Assembly: GCF_902805925.1 (NCBI RefSeq)
Contig: NZ_CADCUP010000078.1
Coordinates: 1-43,182 of the forward strand
Origin: an uncultured Nocardioides sp.
Lineage (GTDB): Bacteria; Actinomycetota; Actinomycetes; Propionibacteriales; Nocardioidaceae
DNA length: 43,182 bases
Direction of reading: 5' to 3'
Position numbers and translations under genes: made by a program. Positions 1-7,667 of this stretch are shown one piece after another; the first letter of the stretch is position 1, and every line of letters starts with the position of its first letter. The notes under the pieces are model-generated. The model saw nothing but the letters and a program-made list of their open reading frames with translations. It was not told where the DNA came from and ran no database searches.

Positions 1-274
1 CCGACCCGAGCCAGGCGTACGCCGAGCCGAGGGTGGGGTGGCCGGCGAAGGGGAGCTCGGTGCGCGGGGTGAGGATGCGCAGCCGGTAGTCGGCGCCCTC
101 GACCGTCGGCGGGAGGACGAACGCGGTCTCCGAGAGGTTGGTCCACGCCGCGAAGCGGCGCATCTGCGCGTCGGTGAGGTCGCCGGCGTCGAGCACGACC
201 GCCACCGGGTTGCCCGTGAAGGGCGCGGTCGCGAAGACGTCGACCTGGCGGAACGCTCGTGCCCGGGGTGCCAT
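1..274 (-). CDS. PhzF family isomerase/epimerase-like protein (N-terminal part, runs off the window)
   Basis: Reading leftward from an ATG at 274, the frame stays open to the window edge and gives about 91 residues. The N-terminus shows the family hallmark: the run FRQVDVFATAPFTGNPVAVV near residue 7, then TNLSETAFV near 44 with the conserved Glu of PhzF proteins, and LPFAGHPTLGSA near 75. PhzF-like proteins have a diaminopimelate epimerase fold; many members outside phenazine clusters have no known substrate, so none is assigned. The start lies 12 bases after the stop of the truncated aldehyde dehydrogenase gene on the same strand, so it is probably the last gene of the deoC operon. No phenazine gene is visible nearby. 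The C-terminal half lies outside the window. Confidence 0.85.
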   Translation of the reverse strand, partial: MAPRARAFRQVDVFATAPFTGNPVAVVLDAGDLTDAQMRRFAAWTNLSETAFVLPPTVEGADYRLRILTPRTELPFAGHPTLGSAYAWLGS

Positions 275-286
275 GGCGCGCGCGGG

Positions 287-1168
287 TCAGATGCCGATCG
301 GGTGCCAGACGGTCTTGGTCTCCAGGAAGGTCGTCATCCGGTCGAGGCCGGGCTCGGCGTACCAGTCGGGCTCGGCGGCCGGCGGTCGCAGCACCCGCTT
401 GAGGTTGTCGGCCGCCGCCTCCTCCCAGGCCGTCGCCTCCTCGACGAGCCCGGTCGCGCCGGTCAGGTCGAGGGCGTTGACGTCCATGTGCGAGGCCAGC
501 CACGGAGCGGTGGCCGTCATCGGACCGGTGAGGATGTTCACGACACCGCCGGGGACGTCGGAGGTCGCCAGCACCTCCGCGAAGGTCACCGCGGGCAGCG
601 GGTGCGCGTGCGAGGCGAGGACCACGGCGGTGTTGCCGGTCACCACGACCGGCGCGATGACGCTGACCAGCCCGAGCAGCGAGGAGGCCTGCGGGGCCAC
701 CACGGCCACGACGCCGGTCGGCTCGGGGCTGGAGAGGTTGAAGTAGGGGCCGGCGACCGGGTTGGCGCTGCCGATGACCTGGGTGATCTTGTCGGCCCAG
801 CCGGCGTACCAGACCAGGCGGTCGATCGACTCGTCGACCACCTTGTCGGCCTGGCGGCTCCCGAGGCCCTCCGACTGCTTGACCGCCTCGACGAACTGCG
901 GGCGGCGGTCCTCCATCATCTCCGCGACGCGATAGAGGATCTGGGCCCGGTTGTAGGCCGTGCGGGAGGACCAGCCGGCGAAGGCCTTGCGCGCGGCGCT
1001 GACGGCGTCGCGGGCGTCCTTGCGCGAGGCCATGGCCGCGTTGGCCACGAAGGCGCCCCTCGCGTCGGCCACCTTGTAGGAGTGGCCCGACTCCGAGCGT
1101 GGGAAGGCCCCTCCGATGAAGAGCTTGTAGGTCTTGCGGACGGTCTGTCGTTCGCCGGGACGGCTCAC
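287..1168 (-). CDS. Aldehyde dehydrogenase-like protein lacking the catalytic domain
   Basis: The 293-residue product matches the N-terminal NAD-binding part of the aldehyde dehydrogenase superfamily (YKLFIGGAFPRSESG at the start, LVWYAGWADK near 110, GGVVNILTG in the middle). It then jumps to a typical ALDH C-terminal tail (TTFLETKTVWHPIG). It contains no cysteine at all, so the catalytic nucleophile is missing, and the usual PWNFP motif is replaced by APQASS. The GTG start at 1168 overlaps the stop of the full-length ALDH gene by four bases (GTGA), implying translational coupling. It is probably a non-catalytic partner of that enzyme. The pair resembles a split version of two-domain ALDH16 proteins, whose second domain is a pseudoenzyme. 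A decayed enzyme is the alternative, but the intact frame and coupling argue against decay. Confidence 0.85.
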   Translation of the reverse strand: MSRPGERQTVRKTYKLFIGGAFPRSESGHSYKVADARGAFVANAAMASRKDARDAVSAARKAFAGWSSRTAYNRAQILYRVAEMMEDRRPQFVEAVKQSEGLGSRQADKVVDESIDRLVWYAGWADKITQVIGSANPVAGPYFNLSSPEPTGVVAVVAPQASSLLGLVSVIAPVVVTGNTAVVLASHAHPLPAVTFAEVLATSDVPGGVVNILTGPMTATAPWLASHMDVNALDLTGATGLVEEATAWEEAAADNLKRVLRPPAAEPDWYAEPGLDRMTTFLETKTVWHPIGI

Positions 1169-2637
1169 GCGGAGGCTCCCTTCAGGTAGGCCAGCAGGCC
1201 CTCGCGGCCGCCCTCGCGGCCGTAGCCGGACTCCTTGTAGCCGCCGAACGGCGCGGAGGCGTCGAACTTGTTGAAGGTGTTGGCCCACACGGTGCCCGCG
1301 CGCAGCTGGTTTGCCATCCAGAGGATGCGCGAGCCCTTCTCGGTCCACACCCCGGCGGAGAGGCCGTACGGCGTGTTGTTGGCCTTCTCGACCGCCTCGG
1401 CGGGGGTGCGGAACGTCAGCACCGACAGCACCGGGCCGAACACCTCCTCGCGCGCGATGCGGTGCGCCTGGGTGACGCCGGTGAAGACGGTGGGCGGGAA
1501 CCAGAAGCCGGTCGCCGGCAGGTCGCACGGCGGCGACCAGCGACCGGCGCCCTCGGCCTCTCCGATGTCGGAGAGCTGGCGGATCTTGGCGAGCTGCTCG
1601 GCCGAGTTGATGGCGCCCACGTCGGTGTTCTTGTCGAGCGGGTCGCCGACGCGCAGCGTGGCCATCCGGCGCTTCAGCCTGGCGAGCACCTCCTCGGCGA
1701 CGCTCTCCTGCACCAGCAGGCGGCTGCCCGCGCAGCACACGTGGCCCTGGTTGAAGAAGATGCCGTTGACGACGCCCTCGACGGCCTGGTCGAGGGGTGC
1801 GTCGTCGAAGACGATGTTGGCGGCCTTGCCCCCCAGCTCGAGGGTGACGGTCTTGCTGGTGCCGGCGACGGTGCGGGCGATCTGCTTGCCCACGTCGGTC
1901 GAGCCCGTGAAGGCGATCTTGTCGACGTCGGGGTGCGCGACGAGCGCGCGGCCGGTCGCGCCGGCGCCGGTGACGATGTTGACGACGCCCGCGGGCAGGT
2001 CGGCCTGCTGGCAGATCTCGGCGAAGAGCAGGGCCGTCAGCGGCGTGGTCTCGGCCGGCTTGAGCACCACGGTGTTGCCCGCGGCGAGCGCCGGGGCGAT
2101 CTTCCAGGCCAGCATCATCAGCGGGAAGTTCCAGGGGATGACCTGGCCGGCGACACCGAGCGACCGCGGGTCGGGGCCCAGGCCCGCGTGGTCGAGCTTG
2201 TCGGCCCAGCCCGCGTAGTAGAAGAAGTGAGCGGCCAGGGCCGGGACGTCGACGTCGCGGGACTCCCGGATCGGCTTGCCGTTGTCGATCGACTCGAGCA
2301 CGGCGAGCTCGCGACCGCGCTCCTGCACGATGCGGGCGATCCGGTAGAGGTACTTGGCGCGCTCCCGGCCGGCCATCCGCGACCACACGCGGGTGTGGGC
2401 ACGCCGGGCGGCGCGCACCGCGAGGTCGACGTCGGCGGCGCTGGCCTCGGCGATCTCGGCCAGCACCTCCTCGGTCGCGGGGTTGATCGTCTTGAACGCC
2501 CGGCCCTGGCCGTCGACGAACTGGCCGTCGACGAACAGGCCGTACGACGGGGCGATGTCGACGATGGCACGCGACTCGGGAGCCGGGGCGTAGTCGAACG
2601 ACGGCGTCGGCGTCGCGGTGTCGGGGACCTTGACCAT
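1165..2637 (-). CDS. Aldehyde dehydrogenase, NAD(P)-dependent
   Basis: This is a full-length (490 residue) member of the aldehyde dehydrogenase superfamily, oxidising an aldehyde to its acid with NAD(P)+. All catalytic elements are visible: Asn170 in PWNFP, the phosphate-binding FTGSTDVG near 243, the general base Glu267 in LELGGK, and the nucleophile Cys301 in NQGHVCCAGSR. The residues before about 30 form a low-complexity N-terminal extension. The ATG at 2637 lies 14 bases after the deoC stop, so the two are almost certainly co-transcribed. DeoC releases acetaldehyde, so acetaldehyde oxidation to acetate is the most likely role, although the substrate cannot be read from sequence. Its stop overlaps the start of the truncated ALDH homologue. 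Confidence 0.93.
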   Translation of the reverse strand: MVKVPDTATPTPSFDYAPAPESRAIVDIAPSYGLFVDGQFVDGQGRAFKTINPATEEVLAEIAEASAADVDLAVRAARRAHTRVWSRMAGRERAKYLYRIARIVQERGRELAVLESIDNGKPIRESRDVDVPALAAHFFYYAGWADKLDHAGLGPDPRSLGVAGQVIPWNFPLMMLAWKIAPALAAGNTVVLKPAETTPLTALLFAEICQQADLPAGVVNIVTGAGATGRALVAHPDVDKIAFTGSTDVGKQIARTVAGTSKTVTLELGGKAANIVFDDAPLDQAVEGVVNGIFFNQGHVCCAGSRLLVQESVAEEVLARLKRRMATLRVGDPLDKNTDVGAINSAEQLAKIRQLSDIGEAEGAGRWSPPCDLPATGFWFPPTVFTGVTQAHRIAREEVFGPVLSVLTFRTPAEAVEKANNTPYGLSAGVWTEKGSRILWMANQLRAGTVWANTFNKFDASAPFGGYKESGYGREGGREGLLAYLKGASA

Positions 2638-2651
2638 GGTGCGGCTCTCTC

Positions 2652-3656
2652 TCAGTCCAGGGTGACGTAGTCGGGGCCGGAGTAGCGGCCGGTGCGCATC
2701 CTGGTGCGCTGCATGAGCAGGTCGTTGAGGAGGGTGGAGGCGCCGAAGCGGAACCACGCGGGGCGCAGCCAGTCGGCGCCGGCGACCTCGTTGACCATCA
2801 CCAGGTACTTGATGGCGTCCTTGCTGGTGCGGATGCCGCCGGCCGGCTTCACCCCGACCATCTGACCGGTGGCCTCGCGGAAGTCGCGGACGGCCTCGAG
2901 CATGACCAGCGTGACGGGCAGGGTCGCCGCGGGCTGCACCTTGCCGGTGGAGGTCTTGATGAAGTGGGCGCCGGCCATCATCGCCAGCCAGGAGACGCGG
3001 CGCACGTTGTCGTAGGTCTGCAGCTCGCCGGTCTCGCAGATCACCTTGAGGTGCGCGCTCCGGCCGTCCGGCCGGGCGCACGCCTCGCGGGTGGCGACGA
3101 TCTCCTCGAAGACCTGGAGGTAGCGCCCCGAGAGGAAGGCGCCGCGGTCGATGACCATGTCGATCTCGTCTGCCCCGGCCTCGACCGCGTCGCGGGTGTC
3201 GGCCAGCTTGACGCCGAGGGCGGCGCGGCCACTGGGGAAGGCGGTGGCGACGGCGGCGACGTTGACCCCGGAGTCGCCGAGCACCTGCCGGGCCGTGGCC
3301 ACCATGTCGGCGTAGACGCACACGGCCGCGGCCGCCGGGCAGCTCTGGTCGGCCGGGTCGGGCCGCATCGCCTTGGCCGAGAGCGCGCGCACCTTGCCGG
3401 GGGTGTCCATGCCCTCCAGCGTGGTGAGGTCGACCATGGAGATGGCCAGGTCGATGGCCTGGGCCTTGGCAGAGGTCTTGATCGACCGGGTGCCGAGGAC
3501 GGCGGCGCGGGCCTCGGCGCCGACCTGGTCGACGCCCGGGAGGCCGTGCAGGAAGCGCCGCAGGGACGCGTCGGAGCCGGTGACGTCGGCGAAGTCCCGA
3601 CCGGCGTCGATCGCTCCGGAGCGGGCGCCCGTGGCGGCGGAGGAGGTGGTCGTCAC
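2652..3656 (-). CDS. deoC: Deoxyribose-phosphate aldolase
   Basis: DeoC cleaves 2-deoxyribose 5-phosphate to glyceraldehyde 3-phosphate and acetaldehyde, the last step of deoxynucleoside catabolism in the cytosol. The 334-residue product has the Schiff-base lysine Lys234 in HFIKTSTGK, the second active-site lysine Lys270 in GVKPAGGIR, and an acidic residue in EIDMVID near 166. It is longer than the roughly 220-260 residue bacterial classics because of an extended N-terminus, as in the class II/eukaryotic-like branch. I chose the GTG at 3656 rather than an upstream ATG because a -10-like TATGCT ends six bases before it, which fits leaderless expression, and a longer form would run into the divergent gene. 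It heads the operon deoC, aldehyde dehydrogenase, truncated aldehyde dehydrogenase, phzF-like. Confidence 0.95.
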   Translation of the reverse strand: MTTTSSAATGARSGAIDAGRDFADVTGSDASLRRFLHGLPGVDQVGAEARAAVLGTRSIKTSAKAQAIDLAISMVDLTTLEGMDTPGKVRALSAKAMRPDPADQSCPAAAAVCVYADMVATARQVLGDSGVNVAAVATAFPSGRAALGVKLADTRDAVEAGADEIDMVIDRGAFLSGRYLQVFEEIVATREACARPDGRSAHLKVICETGELQTYDNVRRVSWLAMMAGAHFIKTSTGKVQPAATLPVTLVMLEAVRDFREATGQMVGVKPAGGIRTSKDAIKYLVMVNEVAGADWLRPAWFRFGASTLLNDLLMQRTRMRTGRYSGPDYVTLD

Positions 3657-3668
3657 CTGCCCAGCATA
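3657..3668 (-). promoter_or_regulatory. deoC leaderless promoter (-10)
   Basis: TATGCT (3663-3668, minus strand) is followed by six bases and then the GTG start. No Shine-Dalgarno sequence is present, so the transcript probably begins at or next to the start codon. Confidence 0.6.
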
Positions 3669-3712
3669 GGCTCGGCGCGCGGGGGCACGGCAATCACGGG
3701 GAGGCGTCGAGC

Positions 3713-4306
3713 ATGGCGGCAACGGACGGCTCCGAGCGCTTCCCCGCCACCGGCGGCAGGGTCACCGGCATCGCCATCCTCGCGATGTCGGCGGGCGTGC
3801 TCGTCCTCGCCGTGGCCGAGCGCGACGAGCCCTGGTCGCTGTCCCTGGGACTGGCCGCCCTCACCTTCGCGGGCATCGCCTGGGCCTCGATGCTGCGCCC
3901 GGCCCTGTCCGTCGACGGCGACCGGCTGGTGATGCGGGGCATGGTCGGCACCGTGGAGGTGCCGCTCGCCGCGATCGAGCAGGTGGCGGTGCGCCAGGTG
4001 CTCGCCGTCCGCGCGGGCGAGAAGCGCTACGTCTCGCCGGTCGTGAGCAAGTCCCGGCGCAGGCTCACGCGTGCCGAGCGGGTGCGCGGCGCCGAGCGCC
4101 CCGTGCAGGGCGAGGTCAGCTACGCCGACTTCGTGGAGGAGCGGATCCTGCACCTGGCCGAGCAGGCCCGCTCCGAGCGCGGTGTGGCCCTGCTCAGCGA
4201 CGAGCAGCTCGCCCTGGGCCGGGACGTGCGTCGCGCGTGGGCCTGGCCGGTCGTCGCGGCGGTGACGGTCCCGCTGGTGCTGTTCGTGCTGTCCGTGCTC
4301 CTCTGA
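3713..4306 (+). CDS. PH domain-containing membrane protein
   Basis: This 197-residue protein has two hydrophobic segments near the N-terminus (about 17-35 and 43-61). A soluble bacterial pleckstrin-homology-like region follows (about 62-150, beginning LRPALSVDGDRLVMRGMVG), and a third membrane segment sits at the extreme C-terminus (about 177-196). Many actinobacteria encode such small bPH proteins of unknown function, often described only as PH-domain proteins. The ATG at 3713 has a good ribosome-binding site, GGGGAGG at 3698-3704. It is divergent from deoC with a 56-base spacer, and convergent with the sugar mutase gene. No specific role can be assigned. Confidence 0.8.
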   Translation: MAATDGSERFPATGGRVTGIAILAMSAGVLVLAVAERDEPWSLSLGLAALTFAGIAWASMLRPALSVDGDRLVMRGMVGTVEVPLAAIEQVAVRQVLAVRAGEKRYVSPVVSKSRRRLTRAERVRGAERPVQGEVSYADFVEERILHLAEQARSERGVALLSDEQLALGRDVRRAWAWPVVAAVTVPLVLFVLSVLL

Positions 4307-4319
4307 CCCTCCGCGGGTC
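4305..4319. terminator. Short hairpin between convergent genes
   Basis: GACCC and GGGTC form a 5-bp stem with a 5-base loop overlapping the stop codon of the PH-domain gene, just before the convergent mutase gene. The stem is short and there is no T-run, so the assignment is weak. Confidence 0.35.
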
Positions 4320-4326
4320 CGTCCCC

Positions 4327-5982
4327 TCAGAGGCCCGCGGCCCTCCTGATGTCGGACCCGATGGAGTCCAGCCGCCCGGCGGCCGCGATGCGGGCGGCCG
4401 CGACGCCGTCCTCGGGGTGCACCGGCACGACCACCTCGAGGTAGCACTTGAGCTTGGGCTCGGTCCCGCTCGGCCGCACGACCACCCGAGCGCCCTCGGC
4501 CAGCCGGTAGCGCAGGCCCTCGGTGGGCGGCAGCTCCGCCGACCCCTCGGCCAGGTCGTCGACCTGCTCCACGTCCAGGCCGCCCAGCGCGGTCGGCGGT
4601 GTGGACCGCAGCCGGTCCATGGCCGCACCGATGAGCGAGAGGTCGGTGACGCGCACCGACACCTGGTCGGTGGCGTGGAGGCCGAACTCGGCCGCGATCT
4701 CGTCGAGCAGGTCGGTCAGCGACCTCCCGTCGGCCTTGGCCCGGGCGGCGAGCTCGCACAGCAGCAGCAGGGCCGAGACGCCGTCCTTGTCCTTGACGTG
4801 CTCGGGGTCGACGCAGTAGCCCAGCGCCTCCTCGTAGCCGAACGCGAGCCCGTCGACCCGGCCGATCCACTTGAACCCCGTGAGCGTCTCGACGTACGGC
4901 TGGCCGGCGGCCGCGGCCATCCGCGACAGCAGCGAGGACGAGACGATGGTGGTGGCGTAGACGCCCCGGCGACCCGACGTCAGCAGGTGGCGGGCGAGCA
5001 GGGCGCCGACCTCGTCGCCGCTGAGCATCCGCCAGCCGTGGGGGCCGGGGACCGCCACCGCGCAGCGGTCGGCGTCGGGGTCGTTGGCCACCACGAGGTC
5101 GGCGGACCTCTCGGCCGCGAGCGCCATCGCGAGGTCCATCGCCCCCGGCTCCTCGGGGTTGGGGAAGGCCACGGTCGGGAAGTCGGCGTCGGGCTCCTCC
5201 TGCTCGGGCACCACGTGCGGGGCGTCGAAGCCCGCCGTCTCCAGCACCTCCACGACCGCGGTGCCGCCGACGCCGTGCAGCGGGGTGTAGACGATGGTGA
5301 GGTCGCGAGGGCCGTCGGTGGCGAGGTCGGCCGCGGTGTCGAGGTAGCGGTCGAGGATCTCGGCGCCCACGGTCCGGCCCGGGCCGCCCCGCGGGACGTC
5401 GGCCGGCGCGCCCACCGCGGCGATGTGCCCGGCGATCTCGCTGTCGGCCGGGGGCACGATCTGGCTGCCGTCGCCGAGGTAGACCTTGTAGCCGTTGTCC
5501 TGCGGGGGGTTGTGGCTCGCGGTGACCATCACGCCGGCCACGCAGCCCAGCTCGCGGATGGCGTAGGCCAGCACCGGCGTGGGCAGCGGCCGCGGCATGG
5601 TGATCGCCCGCAGGCCGGCACCGGTCATCACCTCGGCGGTGTCGCGGGCGAAGACGTCGGAGTTGTGGCGGGCGTCGAAGCCGATGACGACGCTCGCGTC
5701 GGGACCGGCGCCCTGCGCCTTGAGGTACGCCGCCAGGCCGGCTGCCGCGCGCAGCACCACGACCCGGTTCATCCGGTTGGGGCCGGCGCCGAGGCCGCCC
5801 CGCAGCCCCGCCGTACCGAACTCCAGGGTGCCGTCGAAGCGGTCGGCGAGGTCGGTCGCGTCACCGCCGGCGGCCACGTCCTCGATGATCGCCGCGAGCT
5901 CGGCCCGGGTGGCCTCGTCGGGGTCCTGCGCCGCCCACGTGCGGGCACGATCGAGGAGCGCGGCGGTGTCGGTGTCGGTCAT
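4327..5982 (-). CDS. pmmB: Phosphohexomutase/phosphopentomutase of the PGM2 type
   Basis: This 551-residue alpha-D-phosphohexomutase superfamily enzyme moves a phosphate between C1 and the terminal carbon of a sugar phosphate. The phosphoserine is Ser156 in VTASHNPPQDNGYKVYL. The metal loop is NDPDADR, the sugar-recognition stretches are GFKWIGR and FGYEEALGYC, and the phosphate-binding loop is RPSGTEPKLK. QDNGYKVY after the active serine, GFKW, and DKDGVSA are the forms I associate with the PGM2 branch, whose human member prefers ribose and deoxyribose phosphates. The window encodes purine nucleoside phosphorylase and DeoC but no DeoB, so phosphopentomutase activity is a good inference. Annotation as phosphomannomutase PmmB follows the mycobacterial homologue. 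It is probably transcribed from its own leaderless promoter. Confidence 0.9.
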   Translation of the reverse strand: MTDTDTAALLDRARTWAAQDPDEATRAELAAIIEDVAAGGDATDLADRFDGTLEFGTAGLRGGLGAGPNRMNRVVVLRAAAGLAAYLKAQGAGPDASVVIGFDARHNSDVFARDTAEVMTGAGLRAITMPRPLPTPVLAYAIRELGCVAGVMVTASHNPPQDNGYKVYLGDGSQIVPPADSEIAGHIAAVGAPADVPRGGPGRTVGAEILDRYLDTAADLATDGPRDLTIVYTPLHGVGGTAVVEVLETAGFDAPHVVPEQEEPDADFPTVAFPNPEEPGAMDLAMALAAERSADLVVANDPDADRCAVAVPGPHGWRMLSGDEVGALLARHLLTSGRRGVYATTIVSSSLLSRMAAAAGQPYVETLTGFKWIGRVDGLAFGYEEALGYCVDPEHVKDKDGVSALLLLCELAARAKADGRSLTDLLDEIAAEFGLHATDQVSVRVTDLSLIGAAMDRLRSTPPTALGGLDVEQVDDLAEGSAELPPTEGLRYRLAEGARVVVRPSGTEPKLKCYLEVVVPVHPEDGVAAARIAAAGRLDSIGSDIRRAAGL

Positions 5983-5994
5983 GTCGGCACGGTA
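5983..5994 (-). promoter_or_regulatory. Sugar mutase leaderless promoter (-10)
   Basis: TACCGT (5989-5994, minus strand) ends six bases before the ATG at 5982, with no Shine-Dalgarno sequence between. Confidence 0.55.
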
Positions 5995-6005
5995 GCGCGG
6001 CACGA

Positions 6006-6062
6006 GGCTCGACGTGGAGCCACGACGACGGGCGCCGACGACGTCCGACCGGGGGTCCCGGT
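6006..6062 (-). terminator. Hairpins downstream of tpx
   Basis: Two small perfect stems lie between tpx and the mutase gene: ACCGG/CCGGT (6048-6062) and GGCTC/GAGCC (6006-6021). Either could end tpx transcription. No T-run follows. Confidence 0.35.
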
Positions 6063-6080
6063 GGACGCCGTCGCGCGAGG

Positions 6081-6578
6081 TCAGGACAGCGCGGCGATCG
6101 CTGCGTCGTAGTCGGGCTCGGTGCTGATCTCGGGCACGAGCTCGGTGTAGGTGACGGTGCCGGACTCGTCGAGCACGACCACCGCGCGGCCGAGCAGGCC
6201 CTCGAAGGCGCCCCCGGTCAGCGTGACGCCGTAGTCCTCGCCGAAGGTGGAGCGGAAGGCCGAGAGCGTCGTGACGCCCTCGATGCCCTCGGCGCCGCAG
6301 AAGGCGGTGAGGGCGAACGGCAGGTCCTTGGACACGCACACCACGGTGGCGTTGTCGAGGCCCGCGGCGAGCTCGTTGAAGCGGCGCACGCTCGCGGCGC
6401 ACACGCCGGTGCCGACGCTGGGGAAGATGTTGAGGACGACCCGCTTGCCCTCGGTGGAGGACGAGGTGACCTCGGCGAGGTCGGTGCCGACGAGGGTCCA
6501 GGAGGGAGCGGTCGTGCCGACGGCCGGCAGGTCGCCGACGGTGTGGACGGGGGAGCCCTTGAGTGCTGTGGTTGCCAT
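6081..6578 (-). CDS. tpx: Thiol peroxidase (atypical 2-Cys peroxiredoxin)
   Basis: Tpx reduces hydrogen peroxide and organic hydroperoxides in the cytosol using thioredoxin. The 165-residue product is the usual length. The peroxidatic Cys60 sits in FPSVGTGVC and the resolving Cys94 in [13 protein letters not shown], the standard spacing for atypical 2-Cys Tpx. An additional Cys81 is also present, as in the mycobacterial protein. The usual T-P-V-C is T-G-V-C here, a mild change next to the active cysteine, while the catalytic threonine is kept. The ATG at 6578 is preceded by an AGGA ribosome-binding sequence. It stands alone, between an aldo-keto reductase gene and the sugar mutase gene. Confidence 0.95.
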   Translation of the reverse strand: MATTALKGSPVHTVGDLPAVGTTAPSWTLVGTDLAEVTSSSTEGKRVVLNIFPSVGTGVCAASVRRFNELAAGLDNATVVCVSKDLPFALTAFCGAEGIEGVTTLSAFRSTFGEDYGVTLTGGAFEGLLGRAVVVLDESGTVTYTELVPEISTEPDYDAAIAALS

Positions 6579-6617
6579 GCCCCATTCCTACCCCATGCCC
6601 CCACCGACCACGTGTGC

Positions 6618-6632
6618 CGGCCCCGCGGGCCG
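6618..6632 (-). terminator. Hairpin after aldo-keto reductase 1
   Basis: CGGCCC and GGGCCG form a 6-bp stem with a 3-base loop directly after the stop codon of the aldo-keto reductase gene at 6633. No T-run is present. Confidence 0.5.
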
Positions 6633-7625
6633 TCAGGCGTCGATGTGAGACATGTCGCCGTACCGGTCCCCCGCGACGGCCTCGCGAGGGACGGCGGCGT
6701 CCAGGGCCGCGAGGTCCTCGCCGGTCAGCGTGACGTCGGCTGCGGCGACGTTCTCCTCGAGGTAGGCGACGCGCTTGGTGCCGGGGATGGGGACGACGTC
6801 GTCGCCCTGCGCCAGCACCCAGGCGAGCGCGAGCTGGCCCGGCGTGCAGCCCTTCGCCGCGGCGAGCTCCCGGACCCGGTCGACCAGCGCCAGGTTGGCG
6901 TCGAGGTTCTCGCCCTCGAACCGCGGGAAGTACGACGACCGGCGGTTGTCCGCCTCGCCGTCGGCGCCGCTGTCGCGGGTGATGGCGCCGGTGAGCAGCC
7001 CGCGACCGAGCGGGGAGTAGGGCACCAGCCCGATGCCGAGCTCACGGATCGTCGGGAGGATGTCGTCCTCGAGGTCGCGGGTGAACAGCGAGTACTCGGT
7101 CTGCAGTGCCGTGACCGGGTGCACGGCGTGCGCCGTGCGGATGTTGGCGGCACTGGCCTCCGAGAGGCCGATGTGGCGCACCTTCCCGGCCTCGACGAGC
7201 TCCTTCATCGCGCCGACGGTGTCCTCGATCGGCACCGTCTTGTCGACGCGGTGCTGGTAGTAGAGGTCGATGTGGTCGACGCCGAGCCGCTGGAGGGAGG
7301 CGTCGGCGGCCCTGCGGACGTACTCGGGCGAGCCGTCGATGCCCAGCCGCTCGCCGTTCGGGCCGCGGACGTTGCCGAACTTGGTCGCGAGCTGCACCTC
7401 CTCGCGGCGGTCGGCGATGGCCTTGCCGACCAGCTGCTCGTTGACGAACGGGCCGTACATGTCGGCGGTGTCGAGGAAGGTCACGCCCAGGTCGAGGGCG
7501 CGCCGGATCGTGGCGAGACCACCCTGCTCGTCGGGCGTGCCGTAGAACTCGCTCATCCCCATGCAGCCCAGGCCCATCGCGGAGACGGTGAGGTCGGTGC
7601 CGAGGGTGCGTCGTGGGATCGTCAT
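6633..7625 (-). CDS. Aldo/keto reductase (AKR1 of the MerR-linked pair)
   Basis: This 330-residue NADPH-dependent oxidoreductase has the complete catalytic tetrad: Asp52 and Tyr57 in LDTADMYGP, Lys82 in ATKFG, and His125 in YYQHRVD. It closely resembles the AKR13-type bacterial proteins (EFYGTPDE near 26, [14 protein letters not shown] further on). The substrate is unknown; such enzymes reduce reactive aldehydes and quinones. A GTG at 7634 in the same frame is possible, but I prefer the ATG at 7625 because the putative -10 covers the GTG. It lies 42 bases downstream of AKR2 and has its own MerR-type promoter, so it may be induced independently of read-through. Confidence 0.93.
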   Translation of the reverse strand: MTIPRRTLGTDLTVSAMGLGCMGMSEFYGTPDEQGGLATIRRALDLGVTFLDTADMYGPFVNEQLVGKAIADRREEVQLATKFGNVRGPNGERLGIDGSPEYVRRAADASLQRLGVDHIDLYYQHRVDKTVPIEDTVGAMKELVEAGKVRHIGLSEASAANIRTAHAVHPVTALQTEYSLFTRDLEDDILPTIRELGIGLVPYSPLGRGLLTGAITRDSGADGEADNRRSSYFPRFEGENLDANLALVDRVRELAAAKGCTPGQLALAWVLAQGDDVVPIPGTKRVAYLEENVAAADVTLTGEDLAALDAAVPREAVAGDRYGDMSHIDA

Positions 7626-7632
7626 GCCATCC

Positions 7633-7663
7633 ACTCTCGGTCTTCGAGCGCGCTCGAAGTCAA
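7633..7663 (-). promoter_or_regulatory. MerR-type promoter/operator A (AKR1)
   Basis: On the minus strand, -35 TTGACT (7658-7663), a 19-bp spacer and -10 GAGAGT (7633-7638) lie seven bases before the ATG. The spacer contains a perfect 18-bp palindrome, CTTCGAGCG with its complement. A 19-bp spacer with a central dyad is the signature of MerR-activated promoters. Confidence 0.75.
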
Positions 7664-7667
7664 CCCG

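Noticed and set aside
38..1189. Long plus-strand open frame opposite the truncated aldehyde dehydrogenase and PhzF genes
   Set aside because: Its composition is the same Arg/Gly/Val/His shadow type; both minus-strand genes have recognisable family motifs.
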